This document shows positions 1-7,945 of a stretch of DNA of 46,821 bases, piece after piece. The DNA lies in contig UQZR01000021.1 in assembly GCA_900545585.1 (NCBI GenBank), forward strand, positions 1 through 46,821, given 5' to 3'. The DNA comes from an uncultured Eubacteriales bacterium. Its GTDB lineage: Bacteria; Bacillota; Clostridia; Oscillospirales; Oscillospiraceae. Within the stretch, counting starts at the first letter, position 1, and each line of letters begins with the position of its first letter. The notes beneath the pieces were generated by a model. That model did not search any database. It saw only the letters and a program-made list of their open reading frames with translations, and was not told the origin of the DNA. The position numbers and the translations under genes were made by a program.

Positions 1-351
1 CACCACCAGGAACACGATGATGGCGATGTTGCCCGCATCGGACACGGTGGTGACGATGCCGTTATCGCCTTCCACCAGCTGCACCAGCGTCTCCCAGGGC
101 TTGTAGTTGCTGACCAGCAGAGCGCCTACCAGGCAGCCCAGGAACAGAGAGGAATACACTTCCTTGCTGATCAGGGCCAGCACGATAGCCACAATGGGGG
201 GCAGCAGGGACCAGAAGGTGCCTGCGAACGGGGTGGTCGCATCCTCAATGAGGATAGGTGCATCTTTATAGCTGATGCCCAGAATGACCAACAGCACGAT
301 AAAGATACCCAACGCAACGAAATACGCGATTTTGGTACTTTTCTTTTCCAT
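1..351 (-). CDS. NhaC-family Na+/H+ antiporter, N-terminal part (cut by window edge)
   Basis: This is the first 117 codons of a membrane antiporter that runs off the left edge. Its ATG (complement of 349-351) is preceded by a GTGAGGAGGTAA ribosome site. The reading frame aligns without any indel to the complete paralogue at 739-2454 (offset 2103 bp). It starts MEKKSTKIAYFVALG and continues with the same hydrophobic segments and the loop LVEGDNGIVTT. Differences concentrate in roughly codons 16-42, where the second copy reads GIFIVLLVILGISYKDAPIL; most of the rest is nearly identical at DNA level. It has its own promoter, so it is a tandem duplicate and not simply the second gene of an operon. 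NhaC-type proteins exchange Na+ for protons, or Na+/organic acid for protons; the exact substrate cannot be read here. Confidence 0.85.
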   Translation of the reverse strand, partial: MEKKSTKIAYFVALGIFIVLLVILGISYKDAPILIEDATTPFAGTFWSLLPPIVAIVLALISKEVYSSLFLGCLVGALLVSNYKPWETLVQLVEGDNGIVTTVSDAGNIAIIVFLVV

Positions 352-385
352 GTGTGTGATTTACCTCCTCACAAAATGTGCTTTC

Positions 386-414
386 ATCTTAGCCGGTTTT
401 TAGCAGATTGTCAA
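386..414 (-). promoter_or_regulatory. sigma-A-like promoter of the truncated NhaC gene
   Basis: On the minus strand a perfect TTGACA (complement of 409-414) is followed after 17 bp by TAAGAT (complement of 386-391). It lies 35-63 bp upstream of the start codon. The layout matches the promoter of the paralogue, which has the same -35, the same spacing and a TATGAT -10. Confidence 0.6.
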
Positions 415-674
415 CGTTTCAGCAATCTGGAGGGCGGGTAATTTTGAACAAATTATGAATCGCACTTTCTCCCTTTTCCCCAATTTCGGGCTGATTTTTC
501 GGCTTCTTATCGGCATTTTGCCTTTTCTTAACATAGCCTTAGCGGGTATCCGTATCCGCTTTTCTGCCTGTTTATAACCCGATTTCGTCCACATGGCCGG
601 CATTTGTAGCGAAATATCGCTATCGTATTTTCGCTCGCGTTAAGATATTTGCGCGGTTCAGTGTTTTATAAGCA

Positions 675-717
675 CGTAAAAAATGGGAAGTCCCTGCGGA
701 CTTCCCATTTTTTACGC
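675..717 (-). terminator. intrinsic terminator after the complete NhaC gene
   Basis: A near-perfect inverted repeat with arms around GGGAAGTCC, flanked by A6 on one side and T6 on the other, sits 22 bp beyond the stop codon of the gene at 739-2454. In the minus direction the stem is followed by a T-run. The rest of 352-738 holds only the promoter of the next gene; I see no reading frame with a ribosome site in it. Confidence 0.8.
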
Positions 718-738
718 GGTTCGGTATAGGAGGACGCC

Positions 739-2454
739 TTACTTGGCAGCCAGAGCCTTGTCGGCCTCGGCCATCTCCTGGAAGATGCCCTGATGCTTCT
801 TGGCCATGATGGCCTTGATGACCAGCAGGGTAGCCACCATCAGCACCGCAGCGATGATGAGGCAGATGACCACGTTCTGGATCAGGCCGGCCAGAATGAA
901 GCTGACAAAGGAGACGCCAGCCACGGTCAGCGCATAGGGGATCTGGGTGAACACATGGTTCAGGTGGTAGCAGTGGGCACCGGCAGAAGCCATGATGGTG
1001 GTATCGGAAATGGGGGAGCAGTGGTCGCCCATAACGCCGCCGGCGCAGGCCGCCGCCAGACCGATGGTGCACAGCACAGGCTGCTGATCGTAGTTGAACA
1101 CCTGGACCACGATGGGGGCCATGATGCCGATGGTGCCCCAGGAGGTACCGGTGGCGAAGCCGATGGCCGCGCCGATGATGAAGATCATGGCGGGCAGGAA
1201 CTTAGCCAGGCTGCCGGCGCCGGACATGGCGCTGATGACGAAGTCGGCGGAGTTCATGCCGTAGCGGGTCAGGCCGCACAGCGTCCAGGCGAAGGACAGG
1301 ATCAGGATGGGGGAGATCATCTGGATGAAGCCCTGAGGCACGGACTCGAAGGACTTCTCAAAGCCAATGGAGCCCCGCAGCCAGTAGTACACATAGGTGA
1401 ACACCAGAGCCAGCATGGAGCCGATAGCCAGGCCCGCGCCGGAGGAGGCGTCAGAGAAAGCGGAAGCGAACGCATGGTAGTTGCCGCTCTCGGTATCGAA
1501 GAAGCCGCCGGTGTAGATCAGGCCGATGATGCAGGTGGCGATCAGAACCACCACGGGCAGGATCAGGTCGATAACGGAGGACTTGCCCTTGGAGCCGGTC
1601 TCGTAGTCGTCAGCGCCGGCGAAGGGGCGCTCGGGAGTGGTGAACAGGTCGTCCTTGACCTGCGCGTTGTACTCATGGGTCAGCATGGGACCGTAGTCGA
1701 TGTTCAGGATGGAGATGACCACGATCATCAGCAGGGTCAGCAGGCAGTAGTAGTTCCAGGGGATCTGGGCTACAAACAGCTGGATTCCGTTGACGCTGTC
1801 GGACTGGACGTAGCCGGACACGGCAGCGGCCCAGGAGGACACGGGAGCGATCATGCAGACGGGAGCGGCCGTGGAGTCGATGACGTAGGCCAGCTTGGCG
1901 CGGGAGATCTTGTGGGACTCGGTGACGGGACGCATCACGGCGCCCACGGTCAGGCAGTTGAAGTAGTCGTCGATGAAGATCAGCACGCCCAGCAGCATGG
2001 TCATCAGCTGTGCGCCGCCGCGGGTCTTAACGGACTTCTTGGCCCAGCGGCCGAACGCCTCGGAGCCGCCGGTCTTGTTCATCAGGTCCACCATGATGCC
2101 CAGTACCACCAGGAACACGATGATGGCGATGTTGCCGGAGTCGGACACGGTGGTGACGATGCCGTTATCGCCTTCCACCAGCTGCACCAGCGTCTCCCAG
2201 GGCCGGAAGTTGCTGACCAGCAGAGCGCCTACCAGGCAGCCCAGGAACAGAGAGGAATACACTTCCTTGCTGATCAGGGCCAGCACGATGGCTACAATGG
2301 GGGGCAGCAGGGACCAGAAGGTGCCTGCAAACGGGGTGGCCGCGCCTTCCACAATGATGGGAGCGTCCTTGAATGTGAAGCCGAGGATCGCCAGCAGCAC
2401 CACAAAGACACCCAGCGCAACGAAATACGCTATTTTGGTACTTTTCTTTTCCAT
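739..2454 (-). CDS. NhaC-family Na+/H+ antiporter
   Basis: This 571-residue polytopic membrane protein has about 11-13 hydrophobic segments. Family-typical stretches include IDDYFNCLTVGAVMRP (about residues 160-175), FATGTSWGTIGIMAP and GDHCSPISDTTIMAS, the conserved GDHxSPISDTT signature of the NhaC antiporter superfamily (established family knowledge). It is predicted to exchange Na+ for H+, possibly coupled to an organic anion, in the cytoplasmic membrane. The ATG is supported by an AGGAGG site 12 nt upstream. It has its own TTGACA/TATGAT promoter and a terminator. A near-identical paralogue begins immediately downstream, so the pair arose by tandem duplication. The long open frame on the opposite strand is a GC-driven shadow. 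Confidence 0.9.
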   Translation of the reverse strand: MEKKSTKIAYFVALGVFVVLLAILGFTFKDAPIIVEGAATPFAGTFWSLLPPIVAIVLALISKEVYSSLFLGCLVGALLVSNFRPWETLVQLVEGDNGIVTTVSDSGNIAIIVFLVVLGIMVDLMNKTGGSEAFGRWAKKSVKTRGGAQLMTMLLGVLIFIDDYFNCLTVGAVMRPVTESHKISRAKLAYVIDSTAAPVCMIAPVSSWAAAVSGYVQSDSVNGIQLFVAQIPWNYYCLLTLLMIVVISILNIDYGPMLTHEYNAQVKDDLFTTPERPFAGADDYETGSKGKSSVIDLILPVVVLIATCIIGLIYTGGFFDTESGNYHAFASAFSDASSGAGLAIGSMLALVFTYVYYWLRGSIGFEKSFESVPQGFIQMISPILILSFAWTLCGLTRYGMNSADFVISAMSGAGSLAKFLPAMIFIIGAAIGFATGTSWGTIGIMAPIVVQVFNYDQQPVLCTIGLAAACAGGVMGDHCSPISDTTIMASAGAHCYHLNHVFTQIPYALTVAGVSFVSFILAGLIQNVVICLIIAAVLMVATLLVIKAIMAKKHQGIFQEMAEADKALAAK

Positions 2455-2488
2455 GTGTGTGATTTACCTCCTCACAAATTGTTCTCTC

Positions 2489-2517
2489 ATCATACCTGCC
2501 TGTTAAGATATTGTCAA
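2489..2517 (-). promoter_or_regulatory. strong sigma-A-like promoter of the complete NhaC gene
   Basis: TTGACA (complement of 2512-2517), 17-bp spacer, TATGAT (complement of 2489-2494). A single CGTTAA lies just upstream (complement of 2522-2527), the same hexamer that is repeated in front of the two-component operon. The rest of 2455-2675 shows no gene. Confidence 0.7.
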
Positions 2518-2675
2518 CCTCTTAACGTCATATTCCATTATTTTAACAAATTGTAAACACGCTTTTCCGTCATTCTCACAAATTTTCAGGTTCCGTGCTT
2601 GGGAAAACCTGCATTTTCCTCTCCCCCGCTTTTGGTATTTTCCCTGTAAAATCAAGACTTTTTGTTACGTCAGCG

Positions 2676-2711
2676 CATAAAAGTATGCCGGAGCAAGCTG
2701 CTCCGGCATAC
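2676..2711 (-). terminator. intrinsic terminator after the symporter gene
   Basis: A perfect 13-bp stem (arm GTATGCCGGAGCA, 3-nt loop) at 2683-2711, followed in the minus direction by TTTTATG. Between the stop codon (2755) and this hairpin lie two CGTTAA hexamers at 2732-2737 and 2743-2748, 11 bp apart. Confidence 0.85.
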
Positions 2712-2754
2712 GGATTTTGTATGTATTTTGTCGTTAATTCCGCGTTAAGACTGT

Positions 2755-4215
2755 TTAGAAGAAGAACTGCTTGATCTGCCCGTACAGCACCAGCAGCAAG
2801 CCCAGCGGGGCAACATAGCGAACGCAGACGTTGTAGAACTTAAAGGCGGTAAACTTGTTGCCGCACTGCTCGATCTCATCCTTGACCACATCCGTACCGA
2901 TCTCATAGGCCACCATGAAGGTCATCAGCAGCGCTCCCAGCGGCATCATGACGCCCTCCGAGACGGCATCCCAGAAATCAAGCCAGTCGGCAGCCCAGGC
3001 CTTCGGCTCCGCAATTCCCAGCAGATCCGCAGGCGAGAAGTTACTGTTACCCAGTGCGTCCGCACAAACCAGAATGCAGCCCAGGCTGACAGCAGCCGCA
3101 GCAATGAGGGTATATACCTTGCGCTTGTCTCCCTTGCCCGCGTCACGGGCTTTGTCAACGAAGTGCGCCACGATGACCTCCAGCAGGGAGATGGAGGAGG
3201 AGATGGCGGCGAACACCACCAGCAGGTAGAAGAGAATGCCGAAGAGCGGGCCCATACCGCCCATACGGCTGAACACATTCTGCATGGTGACGAACAGCAG
3301 GCCGGGGCCGCCCAGATCGCCGTTGGGGTCGAGGGCGAAGCGGCCGGGCAGCACGCACAGAGCCGCCATGAAGGCCACGATGGAGTCCATGATAACGATC
3401 AGCAGGCCGTTCTTCTGAATGTTCTCTTTCTTGCCCAGATAAGAGCCGTAGGTGATCATAGCGCCCATGCCCAGAGACAGGGAGAAGAACATCTGGCCGC
3501 CGGCGGTGGCAAATACCTGGAAGATGTTGGGTGCTTCTTCGATCACGCCGTTCGCAACAGCCCAGCCGGGAACAAACATATACTTCAGGCCGTTCACCGC
3601 GCCGGGCAGGGTACAGGCGCGGATGATGCAGATCAGCAGCGCGACAAACAGTGCGGGCATACCCACGGAGCAGACCTTCTCGATACCGCCGCCCACGCCG
3701 CCGAGGACTATGAGCATGGTCAGCGCCACGAAGATCAGGCCATAGATAACAGCCTCGGTGGGGTTGGCGATCAGAGCCGACCAGGCCTCGGCGCCAACGG
3801 AAGTGCCATTGGCTGCCGCAGCCTCAGCAAATACATTTGCACCAAAACCGGCCTTGAGCAGGTCGCCCACATTGAGAATGACATACTTGATGCAGTAGCC
3901 GCCCAGCGCGCAGTAGAAGAACAAAATGAAAAATGCGGATGCGATACCCATCCAGCCCATCCATTTGAACTTCTTGGAGACCATCCTGTACGCCTCGACC
4001 GCGCCCTTGCCGGTCTTACGGCCGATGGCAAGCTCACTGATCATCACGATGAAGCCGGTGGTGACACCCAGGAAAATATACACCATCAGGAACGTGAAGC
4101 CGCCATTGGCACCCATCTTATAGGGGAAGCCCCAGATGTTGCCCAGGCCGACCGCCGAGCCGACCGCGGCCATCAGGAATCCGAAATTGGATCCAAAGCC
4201 TTTTCTTTCTTCCAT
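2755..4215 (-). CDS. sodium:neurotransmitter symporter family (SNF/LeuT fold) transporter
   Basis: This 486-residue membrane protein has the N-terminal signature of the neurotransmitter:sodium symporter family: GSAVGLGNIWGFPY at about residues 17-30, followed by NGGFTFLMVY. This is the unwound TM1 region that binds Na+ and substrate in LeuT. About 11-12 hydrophobic segments follow. Bacterial members usually import amino acids or related amines with Na+; the substrate here is not determinable. The ATG is preceded by AAGGAGAGAAGAT. It is monocistronic, with a promoter at 4264-4292 and a perfect terminator hairpin after the stop. Together with the two NhaC genes it makes a cluster of sodium-dependent membrane transporters next to a KdpDE-like sensor pair. 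Confidence 0.92.
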   Translation of the reverse strand: MEERKGFGSNFGFLMAAVGSAVGLGNIWGFPYKMGANGGFTFLMVYIFLGVTTGFIVMISELAIGRKTGKGAVEAYRMVSKKFKWMGWMGIASAFFILFFYCALGGYCIKYVILNVGDLLKAGFGANVFAEAAAANGTSVGAEAWSALIANPTEAVIYGLIFVALTMLIVLGGVGGGIEKVCSVGMPALFVALLICIIRACTLPGAVNGLKYMFVPGWAVANGVIEEAPNIFQVFATAGGQMFFSLSLGMGAMITYGSYLGKKENIQKNGLLIVIMDSIVAFMAALCVLPGRFALDPNGDLGGPGLLFVTMQNVFSRMGGMGPLFGILFYLLVVFAAISSSISLLEVIVAHFVDKARDAGKGDKRKVYTLIAAAAVSLGCILVCADALGNSNFSPADLLGIAEPKAWAADWLDFWDAVSEGVMMPLGALLMTFMVAYEIGTDVVKDEIEQCGNKFTAFKFYNVCVRYVAPLGLLLVLYGQIKQFFF

Positions 4216-4263
4216 ATCTTCTCTCCTTACGATTTCCCCCGCCTTCCCAGCGGGCGTATTTGT

Positions 4264-4292
4264 ATCTTACCGCGAGAAAAAAGTCTTGTAAA
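4264..4292 (-). promoter_or_regulatory. promoter of the SNF symporter gene
   Basis: TTTACA (complement of 4287-4292), 17-bp spacer, TAAGAT (complement of 4264-4269). A CGTTAA hexamer and a CGTTTA variant lie immediately upstream (complements of 4309-4314 and 4299-4304, 10 bp apart), close to the -35. Confidence 0.6.
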
Positions 4293-4425
4293 TAAGAGTA
4301 AACGTTTCTTAACGTCCGCTTCCCGAAAGTCATATTTTCCTTTATTTACAACATATAAAAGCCCTGTGAAGTGTCGATTTTCGTCGCCGCATTTTTTCTT
4401 GTAAAGAAACTCGCAAATCAGAAAG

Positions 4426-4450
4426 AAGCACCCCTCCTCGAGGGGTGCTT
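4426..4450 (-). terminator. terminator-like hairpin after the two-component operon
   Basis: A perfect 10-bp stem (arm AAGCACCCCT) with a 5-nt loop lies 29 bp beyond the response regulator stop codon. The T-tract in the minus direction is weak (CTTTCTG). Confidence 0.65.
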
Positions 4451-4478
4451 CCGGTTTGATCCGGTTGTTATGCGGCGC

Positions 4479-5186
4479 TCAGTCGCCCTCCCGCATGCGG
4501 TAGCCCACGCCCACCTCCGTGAAGATGTACTGAGGGTTGCCGGGGGTCGGTTCGATCTTGCGGCGGATGTTGGCCATGTTCACCCGCAGGATCTGGTTGT
4601 CGGTCTTGGCCTTGGGGCCCCACAGCTCGCGGATGATAAAGTCGTAGGTCAGGACCTTGCCGGCGTACTTGCCCAGCAGGGCCACGATCTTGTACTCGTT
4701 GACGGTGAGACCGGCGTTTTCGCCGTGCATCAGTACCTGATGCTTGTCGTAGTCGATGGTCAGGTCGCCGGTGACGAACTTGCCGGACTGGGCGATCTGG
4801 GTATTGGACAGGGTGGTGCGGGTGTGGCGGATGGCGGTGCGGATGCGGGCCAGCAGCTCCGACGTGCCGAAGGGCTTCACCAGATAGTCGTCTGCGCCGT
4901 AGTCCAGGGCCTCCACCTTGTCATGCTCGTGATTTCTCGCGGAAACCACCACCACCGGCAGATTGGACCACTTGCGCACGGACTTCAGCACCTCCATGCC
5001 GTCCATGTCCGGCAGTCCCAGATCCAGCACGATCATGTCCGGGCAATGGGAGGCGATCATGGTCAGGGCCTCCTCGCCACTGCGGACGATGATGGTGTCG
5101 TAGCCGTTGGCCGTGAGGATCATGGAGATGAAGTTGCTGATGGACTGCTCATCCTCCACGATCAGGACCTTGTCTTTAATCTTCAT
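4479..5186 (-). CDS. KdpE-like OmpR-family response regulator
   Basis: This 235-residue protein has an N-terminal receiver domain with acidic pocket E11/D12, phospho-acceptor D55 in IVLDLGLPDMDG, and K about 105 in LVKPF. A C-terminal winged-helix DNA-binding domain (about 135-230) ends in the family-typical YIFTEVGVGYRM. It is a phosphorylation-controlled transcription factor. The start ATG lies inside the last codons of the kinase gene (11-bp overlap), and its AAAGGAGA ribosome site is also inside the kinase frame, so translation is likely coupled. The partner kinase is KdpD-like, but no kdpFABC potassium pump genes are in the window, so its regulon is unknown. A three-copy CGTTAA array upstream of the operon is a candidate target. 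Confidence 0.9.
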   Translation of the reverse strand: MKIKDKVLIVEDEQSISNFISMILTANGYDTIIVRSGEEALTMIASHCPDMIVLDLGLPDMDGMEVLKSVRKWSNLPVVVVSARNHEHDKVEALDYGADDYLVKPFGTSELLARIRTAIRHTRTTLSNTQIAQSGKFVTGDLTIDYDKHQVLMHGENAGLTVNEYKIVALLGKYAGKVLTYDFIIRELWGPKAKTDNQILRVNMANIRRKIEPTPGNPQYIFTEVGVGYRMREGD

Positions 5187-6303
5187 CGTCGTCTCCTTTC
5201 ATGGGCAGCGTCACGGTAAAGCACGCGCCGCCGTCTTTTTTATTCTCCCCCCGTATCGTCCCGCCGTGGGCCAGCACCACCGTCCGGCACACAGACAGGC
5301 CGATGCCCATGCTGCGTTTGCCGTCGCTGCTGCGGTCACTGCGGGCCGCTCCGTCGAACAACTTATTCAGAAGGTGCAGCGGGATGCCCCTGCCGTTGTC
5401 GGCCACGGTGAACACCGCATTGCCCCCCTGCTGGGACAGCGTCACATCGATACGGCTGGTGCCGCCGTGGATCACGGCGTTTTCCATCAGGTTCACCAGC
5501 ACCTGCTCGATGAGCAGCGGGTCCATGGGCACCATCATCAGCTCATGGGGCACCGACACATGTACCTCCACGTCAGGGTAGTGCTTCTGCGTCTTGGCCA
5601 CGGCGCTGCCGATGACCTCCTCCGCCGCCTCCGGCGCCTTCTTGACCCGCGCCTCCTCGGAATTGTGAATGCGCGTGATGGACAGCAGGTTCTCCACGAT
5701 GCGGATGAGCCACTGGGCGTCCTCGTTGGTGGAGCGCAGCAGCTGCTGCCGCTGCTCCTGCGTCAGCTCGCCGTCCTGCTCCAGCAAAACGTTGGTAGCT
5801 CCCACGATGCCGGTCAGCGGTGTGCGGATGTCGTGGGACACCGCCCGCAGCAGGTCGGCGTACATCTTCTCCCGTTCCGCCTCGCGGCGGACGGTCTCCG
5901 TCTGCTTGGCGCGGCTGGTGACAGCCGCCGTCAGCACGGAGATGGTCATCATCACCAGAAACGTCAGCGGAAATCCGGTCAGCGTGAAGCTGATGTGCCA
6001 GTAGGGATACGTGAATATGTAGTCCACGCTGAACACACCGGCCACGGCGGTGATGATACCCAGGATATAACCGTTGGTCCAGTAGGCCGTCAGGAACACG
6101 TCCAGCAGGAAGATCACCGCCACGTAGCTGGTGTCCCGGTGCAGGTCGATGTTCCGCAGGAACAGGCACAGCAGCACCGCCGCCAAATACAGTCCAAAGG
6201 CGATGGCCAGATCCCGTCCGGAGTAGGGCAGACCCAGACTGGCCGCGGTGCGCTCCCGCTTATCCTGGCTGCGCAGCCGGTCCCGATAGGCTTTCTTATC
6301 CAC
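5176..6303 (-). CDS. KdpD-type histidine kinase lacking the cytoplasmic KdpD/Usp sensor half
   Basis: This 375-residue sensor kinase starts with GTG (complement of 6301-6303) behind GGGGAGGGAG. Residues about 28-125 form the four-helix DUF4118 membrane module found in KdpD. It is followed by a HisKA domain with H157 (SHDIRTPLTG), an N-box (LVNLMENAVIHGG), a G1 box (DNGRGIP) and a G2 box (GIGLSVCRTVV). Full-length KdpD is about 900 residues with N-terminal KdpD and universal-stress domains; those are absent, so this is the short membrane-module form common in Clostridia. It presumably autophosphorylates and hands phosphate to the overlapping downstream regulator. Confidence 0.9.
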   Translation of the reverse strand: MDKKAYRDRLRSQDKRERTAASLGLPYSGRDLAIAFGLYLAAVLLCLFLRNIDLHRDTSYVAVIFLLDVFLTAYWTNGYILGIITAVAGVFSVDYIFTYPYWHISFTLTGFPLTFLVMMTISVLTAAVTSRAKQTETVRREAEREKMYADLLRAVSHDIRTPLTGIVGATNVLLEQDGELTQEQRQQLLRSTNEDAQWLIRIVENLLSITRIHNSEEARVKKAPEAAEEVIGSAVAKTQKHYPDVEVHVSVPHELMMVPMDPLLIEQVLVNLMENAVIHGGTSRIDVTLSQQGGNAVFTVADNGRGIPLHLLNKLFDGAARSDRSSDGKRSMGIGLSVCRTVVLAHGGTIRGENKKDGGACFTVTLPMKGDDDED

Positions 6304-6335
6304 CGGCGCTCCCTCCCCTTTATATGTCTGGCGCT

Positions 6336-6380
6336 ATTGTATCACACTATCGCGTTAAGAAAGCGTTAAAATGCCGTTAA
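6336..6380 (-). promoter_or_regulatory. promoter with triple CGTTAA operator of the two-component operon
   Basis: TACAAT (complement of 6336-6341) is a good -10 for the kinase gene, but no good -35 lies 17 bp upstream. Instead, CGTTAA occurs at 6353-6358, 6364-6369 and 6375-6380, exactly 11 bp (one helical turn) apart. Direct repeats at one-turn spacing are the usual binding pattern of OmpR/PhoP/KdpE-type regulators. The array overlaps the expected -35, which suits positive autoregulation by the KdpE-like protein (inference). Confidence 0.5.
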
Positions 6381-6414
6381 GACTTACCCTTTTTTCTCTT
6401 TCTCCCGGGGCCGC

Positions 6415-6444
6415 TTGACAAGGTATCCCTGTATTTGCTATTCT
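6415..6444 (+). promoter_or_regulatory. promoter of the flavin redox cassette
   Basis: Perfect TTGACA (6415-6420), 18-bp spacer, TATTCT (6439-6444). It lies 68 bp upstream of the ATG at 6512 and is divergent from the kinase promoter. Confidence 0.6.
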
Positions 6445-6511
6445 ACAGTATTGTATGTAAAGAGATGGCAGGCGGGGCGCTCCCCCGTCCGCCGGAAAAG
6501 AGGTAATCGCA

Positions 6512-7945
6512 ATGTATGATGCCGTGATCATCGGCGGCGGCGCGGTAGGCTGCGCCGTGGCCCGCTGGCTCAGCCGCTACCGCCTGCGCATCTGCCTTTT
6601 AGAGCGCGGCGAGGACGTGTGCATGGGCACCAGCAAGGCCAATTCCGCCATCTGCCACGCCGGCTTCGATGCGCCGGTGGGCTCCGCCAAGGCGCGGTTC
6701 AACGTGGAGGGCTCCCGCATGATGGAGGCGCTGTCCCGCCAGCTGGACTTCCCCTACCGCCGCTGCGGCGCACTGGTGCTGTGCTTCAACGAGACCGACA
6801 TTCCCCGTCTGGAGGAGCTGAAGGCCCGTGGTGAGTGCAATGGTGTGGAGGGTCTGACCGTTCTGGACCGCGACGCCCTGCGCCGTCAGGAGCCCCGGGT
6901 GTCGCCGGAGGCTGTGGCCGCGCTGTATGCGCCTACCAGCGCCATTATCTGCCCCTTTGGCATGACCATCGCGCTGGCGGAGAACGCCGCCGCCAACGGC
7001 TGCGAGTTCCGCTTCGACACGGAGGTACAGCGCATCCGCCGTCAGAACGGCGGCTTCCTGCTGGAGACCAGCCGCGGCCCGCTGGAGAGCCGCACGGTCA
7101 TCTGTGCCGCCGGTGTCCACGGCGACACGCTCCATAACCAGCTATGTGAGAGTCAACTGCACATCGTCCCCCGCCGCGGCGAGTACTGCCTGCTGGACCG
7201 CCGCGATGGCGGCCTGGCGCGGCACACTATTTTCCAGCTGCCCTCCGCCATGGGCAAGGGCGTGCTGGTGACCCCCACGGTCCATGGCAACCTGCTGGTG
7301 GGCCCCACTGCGGAGGATCAGGAGGACAAGGGCTGCACCGCCACCACGGCGGCGGGTCTGCGCCGCGTGGCGGAGACAGCGTCGCGCAGCGTACCGGACC
7401 TGCCCATGCGGGATGTCATCACCAGCTTTGCCGGCCTTCGCGCCCATCTGGTGGGTGGTGACGACGACTTCATCGTGGGCGAGAGCGCCGACGGCTTTTT
7501 TGAGGCCGTGGGCATCGAGTCCCCCGGCCTGTCCTCCGCCCCCGCCATCGGGCAGTATCTGGCCGGACTGGCCGCCGAAAAGCTGGGCGCGGCGGAGAAA
7601 GATGACTTCATCGCGGAGCGCCGCGATATCCCCCGTCCCCGCGAGATGGACTTTGCCGCCCGACAGGCGCTGATAGAAAGAGACCCCGCCTACGCCACGG
7701 TGGTCTGCCGCTGCGAGGAGATCACCGAGGGTGAGATACGGGAGGCCATCCGCCGGGGCGCACGGTCGCTGGACGGTGTGAAGCGCCGCGTGCGGGCCGG
7801 CATGGGCCGCTGTCAGGGCGGCTTCTGCACGCCGCGGGTGCTGGAGCTTCTCCACGAGGAGCTGGGGACTCCCATGACCGAGCTGACCAAATGCGGCGGC
7901 GAGAGCCGCCTGCTGGCGGGCCGCACCAAGGAGGTGCTCTCATGA
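6512..7945 (+). CDS. GlpA-like FAD-dependent dehydrogenase with C-terminal BFD [2Fe-2S] domain
   Basis: This 477-residue protein has a DAO-type FAD fold starting with the dinucleotide motif GGGAVGCAVA at about residues 8-17. A C-terminal BFD-like iron-sulfur domain follows, with ligands C399, C401, C434 and C439 (CxC-x32-CxxxxC). This architecture is that of anaerobic glycerol-3-phosphate dehydrogenase GlpA and related L-2-hydroxyacid and opine oxidases. It overlaps the next gene by 4 bp (ATGA), and the three genes form one translational unit. In Clostridia this trio often sits beside glycerol kinase and is annotated as a GlpA-like complex; no glpK or glpF is here, so the substrate is not certain. 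Electrons probably pass from substrate to FAD and then through the Fe-S domain to the partner flavoprotein. Confidence 0.85.
   Translation: MYDAVIIGGGAVGCAVARWLSRYRLRICLLERGEDVCMGTSKANSAICHAGFDAPVGSAKARFNVEGSRMMEALSRQLDFPYRRCGALVLCFNETDIPRLEELKARGECNGVEGLTVLDRDALRRQEPRVSPEAVAALYAPTSAIICPFGMTIALAENAAANGCEFRFDTEVQRIRRQNGGFLLETSRGPLESRTVICAAGVHGDTLHNQLCESQLHIVPRRGEYCLLDRRDGGLARHTIFQLPSAMGKGVLVTPTVHGNLLVGPTAEDQEDKGCTATTAAGLRRVAETASRSVPDLPMRDVITSFAGLRAHLVGGDDDFIVGESADGFFEAVGIESPGLSSAPAIGQYLAGLAAEKLGAAEKDDFIAERRDIPRPREMDFAARQALIERDPAYATVVCRCEEITEGEIREAIRRGARSLDGVKRRVRAGMGRCQGGFCTPRVLELLHEELGTPMTELTKCGGESRLLAGRTKEVLS

Noticed and set aside
793..2556. Very long open frame opposite the NhaC gene
   Set aside because: Composition is His/Gln/Gly/Asp-rich nonsense produced by GC-rich antisense codons; no ribosome site; the opposite strand has a clear family match.
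4479..6303. Potassium-sensing Kdp system
   Set aside because: The kinase and regulator are KdpDE-like, but no kdpFABC genes are present and the kinase lacks the KdpD/Usp half. A potassium role was not claimed.
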